From: Branchiostoma lanceolatum
Taxonomy: Eukaryota > Chordata > Leptocardii > Amphioxiformes > Branchiostomatidae
NCBI RefSeq assembly: GCF_035083965.1
Contig: NC_089732.1
Coordinates: 14,614,424 to 14,678,423 of the forward strand
Direction: 5' to 3'
DNA length: 64,000 nucleotides
Position numbers and translations under genes: made by a program. Below, piece by piece: positions 43,867 through 54,776 of the stretch. The notes under the pieces are model-generated. The model saw nothing but the letters and a program-made list of their open reading frames with translations, was not told the origin of the DNA and ran no database searches. Positions within the stretch are counted from its first letter, which is position 1. Each line of letters starts with the position of its first letter.

Positions 43867-45150
43867 GTCTTACTACAGAAGCTGTCTTGGGTAGGGGTAC
43901 AGGGGGTTGAGCTTCACTGGTTCACTGATTACTTAGCTGGAAGGGAACAAACTGTTAGTCTCAATGGATGTGAATCCGACTTCCTACCAGTCACATTAGG
44001 GGTACCCCAGGGCTCTATTCTGGGCCCCCTACTGTTCATTCTGTATATAAACGATTTATCTTCATCAGTCTCTACTGTATGTAAAGTATGTCTGTATGCA
44101 GATGATACTGCTATTTTCTGTTCCAGCAAGGATGCTAGAGTCATAGAGAACACCTTAAACTCCGAGCTAGCAAACCTTGCCACATGGCTACATTCAAATC
44201 GTCTAACACTGAATGTCGCTAAGACTAAGTGGATTCTATTCGGTAGTAGTGGGAAGCTAAGAGCAGTACCTCCACTTAGAATCCAGATTGATCAGGAAAC
44301 AGTCGAACAAGTGTACCAATTCAAATACCTAGGTGTTCTCCTTGACTGCAATATCTCATGGAACGAACACATTGATATGGTATGTTCCAAGGTATCTCAG
44401 AGAATAGGTTTGCTAAGACGCTTAAGATCATGTCTCACTGTCAACATTGCAAGTATGTTATACAGAAGTATGATTCTACCACTACTGGAGTATTGTGGCA
44501 TTGTCTGGGAAAATTGTAACATCACCAAACAGCGACAACTTCAGGTCCTTCAAAATCGAGCTGCCAGGGTCATCCTACAAATGAAGCGACGATCCAGTGT
44601 CCAAGACCTACACAGCAGACTCAACTGGAAGTATCTTACGCAGCGGAGAAAGGAACACATGTGTGTGATGGTCTTTAAATGTATTAACGGGCTTGTCCCA
44701 ACATACCTGGATACCACCTTTGTACACAACCACCTGTTACATAGCCACAACACCAGACAAGCCTCTTTGCTCCATAAACCCAATTACACAAACACAGCCG
44801 GCCACCGCACATTTGCATACAGAGGAGCAACATATTACAATACACTTTCGGCGGACATTAGACATGCACCAACTCTACGGCAGTTTAAAGCTGCCCTAGG
44901 ACACACTCCTCCGCACGTTGACCTCTGACCTCCACCGTTGACGTTTTTGGTTGATATCGACAACTGTTCTCTGTAATGACGCTTCGGTTTATTTGTATAT
45001 ATTGTTTGTTGTCCTCTGGTTGTCTCACTGAATGTAACACGATTCGTTTTTGTTATTTATTTAGTGGGCCCCCTTGGAAATCAACTTCAAATAAGTTGAA
45101 TGGGGCTACCCACTTGTCTGATGATGAATAAATAAAATAAATAAATAAAT
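43867..45150 (+). mobile_element. 5'-truncated non-LTR retrotransposon (CR1/L2-like)
   Basis: The element interrupts one 120-bp satellite unit: ...CCGATCCTATATGT is followed by the element, and TGTAACGGAAGGATATCGG resumes after it. It contains the C-terminal half of ORF2, a roughly 200-nt 3' UTR and an (AAATAAAT)n tail at 45127-45150. Loss of the 5' half with a repeat tail fits target-primed reverse transcription. Confidence 0.88.
43870..44928 (+). CDS. Reverse transcriptase fragment (C-terminal half of ORF2)
   Basis: An open frame of 352 codons from the truncation point to TGA, without a natural start. Motifs: TLGVPQGSILGPLLFILYIN, the catalytic YADDT box at about 44095-44109, WLHSNRLTLNVAKTK, FKYLGVLLD, and the CR1/L2/Rex-type C-terminus (LPLLEYCGIVWE...LQNRAARVIL...RGATYYNTLSADIR). 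The upstream RT part and endonuclease are missing, so it is dead on its own. No stop codons or frameshifts are seen, so the insertion is young. Confidence 0.9.
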   Translation, partial: LLQKLSWVGVQGVELHWFTDYLAGREQTVSLNGCESDFLPVTLGVPQGSILGPLLFILYINDLSSSVSTVCKVCLYADDTAIFCSSKDARVIENTLNSELANLATWLHSNRLTLNVAKTKWILFGSSGKLRAVPPLRIQIDQETVEQVYQFKYLGVLLDCNISWNEHIDMVCSKVSQRIGLLRRLRSCLTVNIASMLYRSMILPLLEYCGIVWENCNITKQRQLQVLQNRAARVILQMKRRSSVQDLHSRLNWKYLTQRRKEHMCVMVFKCINGLVPTYLDTTFVHNHLLHSHNTRQASLLHKPNYTNTAGHRTFAYRGATYYNTLSADIRHAPTLRQFKAALGHTPPHVDL

Positions 45151-46329
45151 GTAACGGAAGGATATCGGAAAGGTAGAAATAACTGCGAGGGAAAACGCTC
45201 GCTTTTTGACAGCTTTTCTCTACCTAAACATAAGAGGGAGTTATGAAAACCGATCCTACATGTAACGGAAGGATATCGGAAAGGTAGAAATAACAGCGAG
45301 GGAAAACGCTCGCTTTTCGACAGCTTTTCTCTACCTAAACATAAAAGGGCGAGGTCCCCCCCCCCTTCTATGTAAACCGATCCCATATGTGACGGAAGGA
45401 TATCAGAAAGGTAAAAATAATGGCGAGGATAAACGCTCGCTTTCCGACAACTTTTCTCTACCTAAACAGAAGAGTGGGTTATTTAAACTGAGCCTATATG
45501 TAACGGAAGGATATCGGAAAGGTAAAAATAGCTACGTGAGAAAACGCCCGCTTTCCGACAGCTTTTCTCTACCTAAACATAGAAGGGGGAAGGTCTCCCC
45601 CCTTCTATGTAAACCGGTCCTATATGTAACGGAAGGATATCGGAAAGGTGGAAATAAATAAGAGGGAAAACGCTCGCTTTCCGACAGCTTTTCTCTACCT
45701 GAACATAAGAGGGGATTATGTAAACCGAGCCTTATGGTAACGGAAGGATATCGGAAAGGTAGAAATAACTGCGAGGGAAAACGCTCGATTTTCGACAGCT
45801 TTTCTCTACCTAAACATAAAAGGGGGGAGGTCTCACCCCTTCTATGTAAACCGATCCTATATGTAACGGAAGGATATGGGAAAGGTAGAAATAAATAAGA
45901 GGGAAAACGCCCGCTTTCCAACAGATTTTCTCTACCTAAACATAAGAGGGAGTTATGTAAACCGAGCTTAATGGTAACGGAAGGATATCGGAAAGGTAAA
46001 AATAACTGCGAGGGAAAACGCTCGCTTTTCGACAGCTTTTCTCTACCTAAACATAAAAGGGGGAGGTCTCCCCCCCTTCTATGTAAACCGATCCTACATG
46101 TAACGGAAGGATATAGGAAAGGTAAAAATAACTGCGTGGGAAAACGCCCGCTTTCCGGCAGCTTTTCTCTACCTAAACATAAGATTGGATTATGTAAACC
46201 GAGCGTATATGTAACGGAAGGATATCGGAAAGGTAGAAATAACTGCGAGGGAAAACGCCCGCTTTCCGACAGCTTATCTCTACCTAAACATAAAAGGGGG
46301 GATAAACCTAAGAATATAACTGCTGTTTT

Positions 46330-47560
46330 TTGTAAGCTGTAGCATAAACACGGATAAAAGAAGATCAACTCCGACGAAGATAGGTATGGACTATATGTCT
46401 AATTTTGCTACAAAGTAGACGTACAATGTGCGCGCGTGCGTTATTTAAAAAAAAAAAGACTGTAACAGAAATGTCTTAAGTGGGATCGGTGTTAACTGCA
46501 AATGGGTGTATCTTAAAGGTCGAAGACCGTTTCGGGTATATCAGCTATTCCCCAAGATTTTAGAAATCGAGACACTATTAGTCCCCAGGAGAGAATATAA
46601 CTGCTTCGAGAATATATCGGTTACTGATGTAATATAATGTTTCATCTATACGATATATATAAGGATGCTTCAAGTCCATGGAAAGATATTGTATTCATTT
46701 AATTCATCTTAACGAACGCGAAAAGGTTGCGGAAAGCTCAAATCTTACTTTCAGCGGCATTTACGGCCCCGTAAACTCTGCTGAAATATTTCCCGACCTT
46801 TAATTCTTGTTTCCGTCATTCGGAAAGTTCCCTTAAATATTCGATTTCGTGCCGTGAATACTTTTCGGTGAAAATCGGTTTGTAGGTAAAAGATACCACA
46901 GGAATCACAAAAAAAGTGTGTTTTTGGTCGATATTTTGGATCTATAAGAAGTCTTTTAAATCCATTTTTTGGGGGTAATTTTGTGTACAAAAATGTATTG
47001 TTTACTTTCCCAAATACGGCATTTATTCGGGCTACCTATGGCGTCTTGTGTAATACATTATGTTGATTGGCCATAGAATATTTTGTTGGAATTGCAACAA
47101 TGCAATACACGTGGACACAGGCAGCTATTGCGAATGTCTTGACCCACACACATAATATAGCCACTTTTTTGCACTTGGCTGGAGTGGGGAAATTCGTGTA
47201 AAGTGCCTTTTTCACAAGGGCACAATGCCTAACTGTATTTCAAAATGCCTTCAAACATAGTTTAGAAGGCCTATATATCACAAATTACAGTCATGCTAAG
47301 AACATTTACAATAATGATAAAAATCTTCAATAAACATTTAATACTTGTAAGAAATAAAGCAGTGGAAACTGCAAGATAGAAGATCCAAGATGGTCGCCGA
47401 AATGGCACATGTCATCTCATTTGTTAGGTAAAATAACTTCTACTTATATCTTACCTAGCTAAAATATTTTATAAGAGCCTGTTAATTCAGTAATGGGTCG
47501 TTAAGGGTTGTTGGCCAAGTCTTGATAATGACTGGAATTCATAAGCATCCAAAAATGGCT
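46330..47560. other. Non-coding spacer
   Basis: No gene recognised. Near 47175-47230 TTTGCACTTGG...GTGTAAAGTGCCTTTTTCAC may be a SINE relic. Confidence 0.45.
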
Positions 47561-47569
47561 TGTTTATTG

Positions 47570-47960
47570 AGACATGAATATATGTAAAGATCCTAACAAA
47601 AAGGAAATTGCTTCAATGTTTGAAATTATGTGGACGGCAACTGGTATTGAAAAACAATTAATCACTTAATCGATGTTATATATTGTACGTCGGAGATTGA
47701 TGTTCCTGCCACGTGGAGGTGGCCGTAATGTTTATGCATATCTCGGTGGACAGATGTGTGCACGTGACTGCATGACGTCGCCGGCATCACGGTCAAGCAT
47801 CAACAAAAATCAAACAAAACCTGAAAACAGTAGCGTGATGTTGAAGGGTAACACTCTGTGTGACAGTAGCAGTTTGAAACCTTGAGTAACGCTCTTAACG
47901 ACCTTTGACAAATTTGCTGATCGCGAGAAGGTCGCCGAATTTCAAAATCACCAGAGAGTC
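47570..47960 (+). promoter_or_regulatory. Conserved 5' flank of the plus-strand NHL gene
   Basis: Aligns with 56795-57165 upstream of the third paralogue: AAAAGGAAATTG, GTACGTCGGAG, TTGATGTTCCTGCCACGTG, ACGTGACTGCATG, TGTGATGTTGAAGG, CGCGAGAAGGTCGC. It is probably duplicated promoter or 5' leader DNA. Contains a CACGTG E-box (about 47710). Confidence 0.5.
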
Positions 47961-48560
47961 GAGCGTATTTTTCACCTTGAAGTCTACGAAAGGCTTTGTG
48001 ACCTACGGTTATCGGCTTTCTAATTTGTGCAAGTATTGAAAAGACCCCCATCTCCCTGCATTGCTGCCAAAAATGTCATTTAAGAGCTCGCAGAGGTAGA
48101 GGGGTGGAACAAATGTAAAAGAAAGGCAAAAGGAAATGTACAGTATTTATATATATAAAAAAGGGGTGTGTATCTGAAGTACACACAGTAGATAAATTTG
48201 AAAACTTGTTATCGAAACAACACTCCACTTGCATGGACTGATCCTAACTGCCAAATGTAAGAAAAAGATAACCATGTATAATAATGAGCGCAATAACAAG
48301 CAATTAATGTACTGAACTTCATATGCTCGAATCGATGAATCTATTACGGACGAGAAAAAGTAATTTGAGAAGAGGAGTAAATTGTCTGATATGACGGGTA
48401 AAATCTACCGTGCGGCTGGAGTGATCATATCCCATCATCAGAACCGTCGATACCTTACAAAACACATACATCTACAATTTTTCATGGAAGAAGACCATAT
48501 CTCCGACTTGGCACCAGGATTCGCCACAAACTCTCCGACAAAATAGTCCCAAGAGGCGGT

Positions 48561-49716
48561 ATGAGACGAGTAGGTCGGCAAACAAGAACCAGAAACACTG
48601 TAATGAAAGTTGACAGTGACGGATACAAGGGAGATGACGAGGACAACGATAGTGACTATGATATTGATGTCATGTCTGCGAAAAGTGATGCTGGAATGGA
48701 AACTGAACAAGCATTCGATGATACCACTGGCACTGATGATGCCGGTGTTAAAAAATATGTAGCTACATGCATGAGCAGGGATGACTTAGTGTTTATCAAG
48801 ACAATGTCGGAGAGGGTGCAAAGAAAACAACGCTTACAGGAAACAAAGACAGCATCGAGAGGCAGCATTGATACCTTCACGGCAGGCAAGGTGTCCCCAA
48901 ACACCGCAAACACATTCGTTTGTGATGTTGGCGACAAACGTGACATTCGGCACCCTTCGGACACCCTCCCTCCAGATTTTAAGAGCTCTCGAAACGCCCG
49001 GAATCCAAGTTTAATGTATACGCAAGAAATTCCAAACCCTGACTTACAAAATGCATGCAATCCAAATGAAGGGAATCCACAAAACGCCCACATACCCCAT
49101 ACACAGCCTGAACCAGCCGTGAATCCAGTGGAAAGCATCCAGCCTGCATATCCGAAAGATGATGAAGCCGCCTCTAGTTCAGCTCTGAGTGAGGACGATG
49201 TCCAGCCGTATGCTGTCAGATACCAGGAAGAAGGCAGTGCCGGCTGTACACCATATGCTGTAGCGTACGGGGACCAGGATGACACCGATAGTTCCAACAC
49301 AAAAACTTCTTCCAGCTGCAGCAACGATACTGAAAATTCAGCCCTTGATGGAAAATTGCATGACATTGAACATCCATTGGCTGCACCCTGGACGACACCC
49401 TGGCAAAACGCACTGAAGCCGAACCCGATGTACGGGCAAGGTATCGTAAACCCTCCGGGTCCGACTGCATCAAATCCAACGCCAAACGCTCACCAAGAAG
49501 CCAGTTGTGGTGAGTTATCTTTGTATTTATTAACATCCGCTTTGTCATATTTAAAGTTGTAAATGACATCGGTCAAGGATATTTGTCTCTGTGTGTTTGT
49601 GTGTGTGTGTGTGTGTGTGTTGTGTAAATGTACGTTTCAATGTGTGTGTTTGTGTGTGTGTCTGTGTGTGTGTTTGTTTGTTTGCGAAGATGTACGTTTC
49701 AATGTGTGTGTATGTT

Positions 49717-49778
<62 letters not shown>

Positions 49779-50434
49779 TATGTGTGTGTGTTTGTATGTG
49801 TGTGTTGGGAAGCAAGAGAGAAAATCAGAGTTACACTGCAATTGTGTAAATGAATTAAAAGTTCGCATGTCATCAGTTGTGCTTACGGCTTTGGACACCC
49901 TTATCCAATCATTTAAGAAACAATATTCAATATTTTCAGATGATGAAGCCGCCTCTAGTTCAGCTCTGAGTGAGGATGATGTCCAGCCGTATGCTGTCAG
50001 ATACCAGGAAGAAGGCGGTGCCGTCTGTGCACCATATGCTGTAGCGTACGGGGACCAGGATGACACCGGCACTTCCAACACAAAAACTTCTTCCAGCAAC
50101 GATACCGAAAACTCTGATAGAAACCAGCATGATAGTGGAAATCCTTTGAGTTCGACTACACTCAGGCCGACGTCGGTGAAAAACGCTCGGAACCCGAATC
50201 CGGTGTACAGGCAAGACATGGACGTCACCCTAAACCCTGCGGATCCAATTGAAGCACAAAAGGCACCGAATCCAATGCCAAATGCTCACCAAGAAGCCAG
50301 TTGTAGTGAGACATGTTTACATTTCATATCATTCGTCTTGTCATCTTTAAACTTTTAAATTGTGTCGTCAAAGAATATCGAACTATCTATCTACCTATCT
50401 ATTATCTATCTTTCTATCTATCTATCTTTCTATC

Positions 50435-50506
<72 letters not shown>

Positions 50507-50518
50507 CATCTATCTATC

Positions 50519-50604
<86 letters not shown>

Positions 50605-53600
50605 TATCACATAGCCAGATGGCGTCGACCAATCAGGAGCCTCCATTCCCTATGTGTTATGGTGCCATAAATACCCTTTAACCCGTTTCATTATGTAGAG
50701 GGGGAGCCGGGGAGGTTATCGTTTTGTTCAGATTCGTATAATGTTTATTTGTTCTCAAAATATTTACTATCTTAGAATAAATCAAATCTTGTGTAAGCAT
50801 ATGTCAAAATAGAATAAACCATTTCAGTACAAGTCAAAAGTGGAAATTTGGGGTTTCAAAATGAAATCTATCAGCTTCTGTACAAAAAGGACAAACGTAA
50901 ATTCTGAAATGCATTTTTAATAGTATAAGGCATCAGTGCGTCTTACAGGAATTGTCTTCTCTTATATTGGTCAGTTTGGATAATAACGTTAATGATGCGC
51001 CTATTCCTCGGTGTATATGGTGTGATAACGCCTGGTCATGTGCTAAAACCACCTCTTAAACCACCTCGTTCACTTCGCTCACTCTGTAGTTTTATTCGGT
51101 GGTTATAGAACATGGCCAGGCGTTATGACACCATATACACCTCGGGGCGGGTCATTAACGCTAAATCCTATTATGTTATATAATATCATATCATATCATA
51201 CATGTATCATATCATATTATATTATATTTTGTGGTATGTGCTTTTCAGCGTGTACATCTCGCTGGATAGTCGCTGCTGTAACCACTGCTATCGTCCTGGT
51301 GCTTTTCATCATCGCTGGAACCTTTGTCGGGTTATACTTTGGCATCAACGTGCAGGATGATCAAAAGGCAAGTCTTTTATAATTCTACTTGTGAGCTTTG
51401 CTAGCTGCTATTTGTTTCAAAGAGTTTTGTAGTTGCCTACATCGCCAAATATGCCTTGCTTTCATGCTTCTTTTCAGGACAAATAAGATTAATTTTAGTT
51501 TTGTACCCACTCCACTTGAAAACATATTTACTGATCATGAATGCAGGTGACTCATTGTATTCCAAAGGAAGGATTTCGAGCCCAAGGCGTATAGGGTACC
51601 CGGGGTTACCATTACAAAATGTAGCAGCAGCATACCCTTCTGTGTACCTCTGTCCAAAAAACTCCTTTCAAGAGTAGCCCAGAGACTTCAATAAGCTACA
51701 CATCTGGCTTGCAGCATAGGACTTAACACAGTCGCATACGGTCAGCAGGGCATGTTGCTACTGATAGTAATCGTTATCGCCATATTGATCCGGGTGCAGT
51801 CTCTGCATAAATATAAGCTAATTAAGAACTGAGAAAAGGACGCTATCCTAATCTCTCTACAGCCGACACAATCTGCGAGCCCTCCCAACTCTCTTGGCGA
51901 CCCAGCGGTCTGCTGTAGGACTGAGGCGACAGCAGTGCCCGATCCGATATCCGAACCCACAGTAAGCTGCTTTATATTCATTGGCCAGTGGCTACAATTG
52001 CTCGCTCTAGCAAGTAGGCAATGTCTTGTGGTTAGAGTTATTGACTTTATTCAAAAGGTCTTGGTTCGAATCCCTGGTAGGCCACAGTGTCGTGCCCTTC
52101 AAAAAGCTATTTCCTCACTCGACTTATGTGAAAATGAGTACCTGGTTTCGTTGAGGGACGTACTACGACAAGGGATGTAAAGCAAGAGGTCCTGTGTTTG
52201 AGAAGTGCTACGCCTTGAGGTGGTAAAGCCAACAAACGACCAAAGAAAATCAACCATTATCATCATGCAGGTTCAATGCTGTGCTTTTATATAATGTAAT
52301 ATAATGTAGATATATTTATTTTCCTCTTATATATCTTACAAGGGGTTACTAGACAATCTAGCTCAAGTTATATTATGCATTGTATTTATCACTATTCATT
52401 GACAGGTGCGTTCTGTAAATGGCCAAACAGCACCAATAGTACCATCAGACTCCAGCCGCTCAGAAGGTGCCACACCACCAACAACGTTAACCCCCAGCAG
52501 CTCTCAAAATGTCACGCCGCCGACGACCTCCAACAATTTCCAAGGTGCTATATTGCCATTGGCCACCAACAGCTTACGACTTGAAGGTAACTATCCCTAA
52601 TATGAACACTGGTAGGAGAAGAAGCCAGGAAAATGTACAGGCCAATCTGTTTCCAAATTCAACAGTACATATAACTTTCACACGCGTAATTTTATTATCG
52701 GACATTTTACATCATCAGACATTTTACGCGTCACTAAAGAAACAGAAATTAAGAGGTATTTTTAGAAATTTATACTTATCACTTAATTGTGCAAGAGAAA
52801 GGCAAAAAGTAACTTACCACTAGGCATTCCGGTCAATTGAACCTTGAAGCATGCCATATATTAGCATCAATAGTGTATCAACACGTGATTACAGATACAC
52901 ATAAAAATATTTCTGATATTTTCCAACTTTTACAAACAAACAAAAGTTCTGTGTCATATACAATTCGCAGTCTTGTGGCTTTACTGTGTTCTATCTACAA
53001 TTCTGAATTTTTACCCTCAGACAGTTACATCATAGACATGTGAATAGACACTCATTGTAAATCTGAAATCTATGTAACACTAGACTAACTTGTTGTTGCA
53101 GAAAAAAACGCAGACAACGTTGCATCAAAGCAGATCGTGATTGGTGGGAAGGGAAAGGCCCCAGGAAAACTTGACGAGCCACAAGGAGCGGCTGTTTCTG
53201 CCGAAAACGAGGTATTCGTCACTGACACATACAACAAACGAGTCCAAGTCTTCAGCATGGCAGGGATTTTTCTCCGCCTCTTTCCAACCGTCGTCCCGGG
53301 TGAACAAGGCCGAATAATGTACCCTTACGACATTGCCATTGACAAGGAGGGACATGCATTGGTAGTGGGGAAATATAGTTTGGGTCCAAAAAATGTGTAT
53401 GTGTCACAGTACAGTCGAGACGGCCATCCAGTCACCACAATCGACGTAAAGCGAACAGACTATTACCCCAAAATCGCGGTGGACACGCGAAATAACAAAA
53501 CCATCGTGCTCGCTTCAAATAAAATCTTCATGTTTCAACCAGACGGTTCGTTCGACGAAAGCTTTGGCAAGGAGAACGGTGTTCAAATGAAACACATCAC

Positions 53601-53952
53601 ATCAGACAAGGACGGCAATATCCTTATTACAGACCCGTTCACGTCAAACGTCCACGTGTACAATCACTCCGGGCATCCTCTTTTCTCATTCCGTACAGTC
53701 AGCCGCCTTGGACACGGGGAAATGGATCCCGTTCCCAGAGGCATTTGTACGGACTCTATGGGTCACATCATCGTGGCTAACACGGCACACAGGCGGGTTG
53801 ACATGTTTACAAGCCGCGGGGAGTTTATCCGCACTATCGTTAACATTAGAAATCCATATGGTCTGGCTTTGGGACCCGAGGGTGATTTGGTAGTAACGAA
53901 TGTATCTGACGATATTGTGACAATCATTCCTAGCCATACGCTGCATCAGTAG
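48561..53952 (+). CDS. Type II membrane protein with PYAVxY/NPxY cytoplasmic region and NHL propeller (inverted paralogue)
   Basis: Exons 48561-49509, 49940-50305, 51249-51367, 52406-52586, 53102-53952; total 2466 nt, 821 residues plus stop. Same layout as the minus-strand gene at 35166-39706: cytoplasmic region with [26 protein letters not shown] and NPVYR motifs; TM at about 444-468; Thr/Ser-rich stalk; NHL propeller at about 545-821. The propeller repeats [34 protein letters not shown]-like [39 protein letters not shown] and [13 protein letters not shown], one per blade. The intron after the TM exon begins AAG|GCAAGT, a GC donor. Upstream stops before the ATG mark the start. No enzyme motif is present; a receptor or adhesion role is inferred. 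Confidence 0.8.
49590..49806. repeat. (TG)n microsatellite
   Basis: About 215 nt of TG with TTTG interruptions and two TACGTTTCAATG inserts, in the intron between the two PYAV exons. Confidence 0.9.
50376..50600. repeat. (TCTA)n then (TA)n microsatellite
   Basis: About 140 nt of TATC units followed by about 80 nt of TA, between the second PYAV exon and the TM exon. Confidence 0.95.
50987..51160. repeat. Foldback MITE, about 175 bp
   Basis: The left end CGTTAATGA...CCTCGGTGTATATGGTGT is inverse to ACACCATATACACCTCGG...TCATTAACG. The stem continues through ATAACGCCTGG / CCAGGCGTTAT and AAAACCACC / GGTGGTTAT around a short TCGTTCACTTCGCTCAC centre. It is intronic, just before the TM exon. Confidence 0.82.
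52005..52225 (+). repeat. tRNA-derived SINE, family B, plus copy
   Basis: Box B GGTTCGAATCC (52063-52073) is preceded by a TGTGGTTAGAGTTATTGAC box-A region and followed by CCTGGTAGGCCACAGTGTCG and AGCTATTTCCTCACTCGA. Same intron and relative orientation as the copy at 36695-36910. Confidence 0.78.
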
Positions 53953-54023
53953 TTTCTGTGTTTTTTTTGTTTTCATTTTACTGACAAAAGTACTGACAAA
54001 ACTGGCTCTAAATGGTTACTTAA

Positions 54024-54772
54024 CCCTATCCAGACTGGGCTTTTTTGGGATATCTGGGACTGGGGGGGTTCATTCGGCCCCCCCTCATAACTTCTGAACA
54101 GTATGATGGATCATTCCCAAATTTGTAGGGGGTGATGTTCATGTAAAGTTTTATGATTCCTAGAATTTTGGTGACGCTATGACGTAATATGACGTAATTA
54201 TGACGTCATTGATGTGATTTTATTGGCTAAATAGGATATTTCCCGTAATATCTAAAGGTATTAAACAAAGTAGTGTGTATTGTTGATTTTAAGGTATACC
54301 AAGACATATTACGTAAATGGTTACTATGTTGACGTCAAAATGACGTCATTAAATGACGTCACGTGTTGTCAGCGACCCCTTGGGATCCGCCATCTTGGAT
54401 CGGCCATTTTGAAATGTTTAAAAATACTTTTTTCCACTTATGCCCCCAAAAAAACACTAAAGATAGACTAGAAACGTTATTCTAAATGTTTCTGGTAAAG
54501 AAAATGCCACGTAGTGACGATTTTGAAGGCGAAAAAGCCTGTTGATACCTAAAATAGTGTAATGGTCCGCCATCTTAAATGCCTTTCAGAAACCCGTTGC
54601 CATGGCAACATGAAAAATCATAAACTTATACTATTATCATAGTATTGTTGCCAACTAAATTTTAGGAAAAGTCGCCAAGTTTGGTAGTCCCAGCATATGT
54701 CGTTCGGCAGTTATACGATGTCAAAGTTGGCGCGGGCACTTTTAGCCCCCCCCCCTCCCAATCTGGATAGGG
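54024..54772. mobile_element. TTAA-flanked TIR element (piggyBac-like MITE), 749 bp
   Basis: TTAA (54020-54023) and TTAA (54773-54776) flank an element starting CCCTATCCAGACTGGG and ending CCCAATCTGGATAGGG, which are inverse with one mismatch. There is no transposase frame. It lies 67 nt after the NHL stop codon and is absent from the paralogous site near 35090, so it inserted after the gene duplication. CCCTATCTGAATAGGG at the extreme right of the window (about 63984-63999) may be the start of another copy. Confidence 0.82.
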
Positions 54773-54776
54773 TTAA

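Larger units (their letters stand above)
43240..46310. repeat. Satellite-like array, unit about 120 bp, interrupted by a retrotransposon
   Basis: About 16 units share TAACGGAAGGATATCGGAAA, GGTAGAAATAACTGCGAGGG, AACGCTCGCTTTCCGACAGC and TTTTCTCTACCTAAACATAA. Many, but not all, carry an inverted GGGGGAGGTCTCCCCC block. Units occupy 43240-43866 and 45150-46310. Because many unit lengths are multiples of three, frames stay open on both strands (for example 45532-46368 minus); this is a by-product of periodicity. The array lies between the arms of the large inverted duplication. Confidence 0.9.

Noticed and set aside
43240..46310. CRISPR-like look of regularly spaced repeats
   Set aside because: Whole units repeat with no unique spacers, no cas genes and a eukaryotic context. 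It is a satellite.
45532..46368. A 278-codon open frame (minus), with others on the plus strand, encoding repeated LCLGREKLSESGRFPS-like units
   Set aside because: It follows the satellite unit, and frames are open on both strands because many units have lengths divisible by three. There is no domain, start context or splice support.
50313..50681. Open frames of YLSI / YIYI repeats; similar frames over CT, CA and TG tracts (25030-25260, 37806-38102, 49551-49873)
   Set aside because: Translations of microsatellites.
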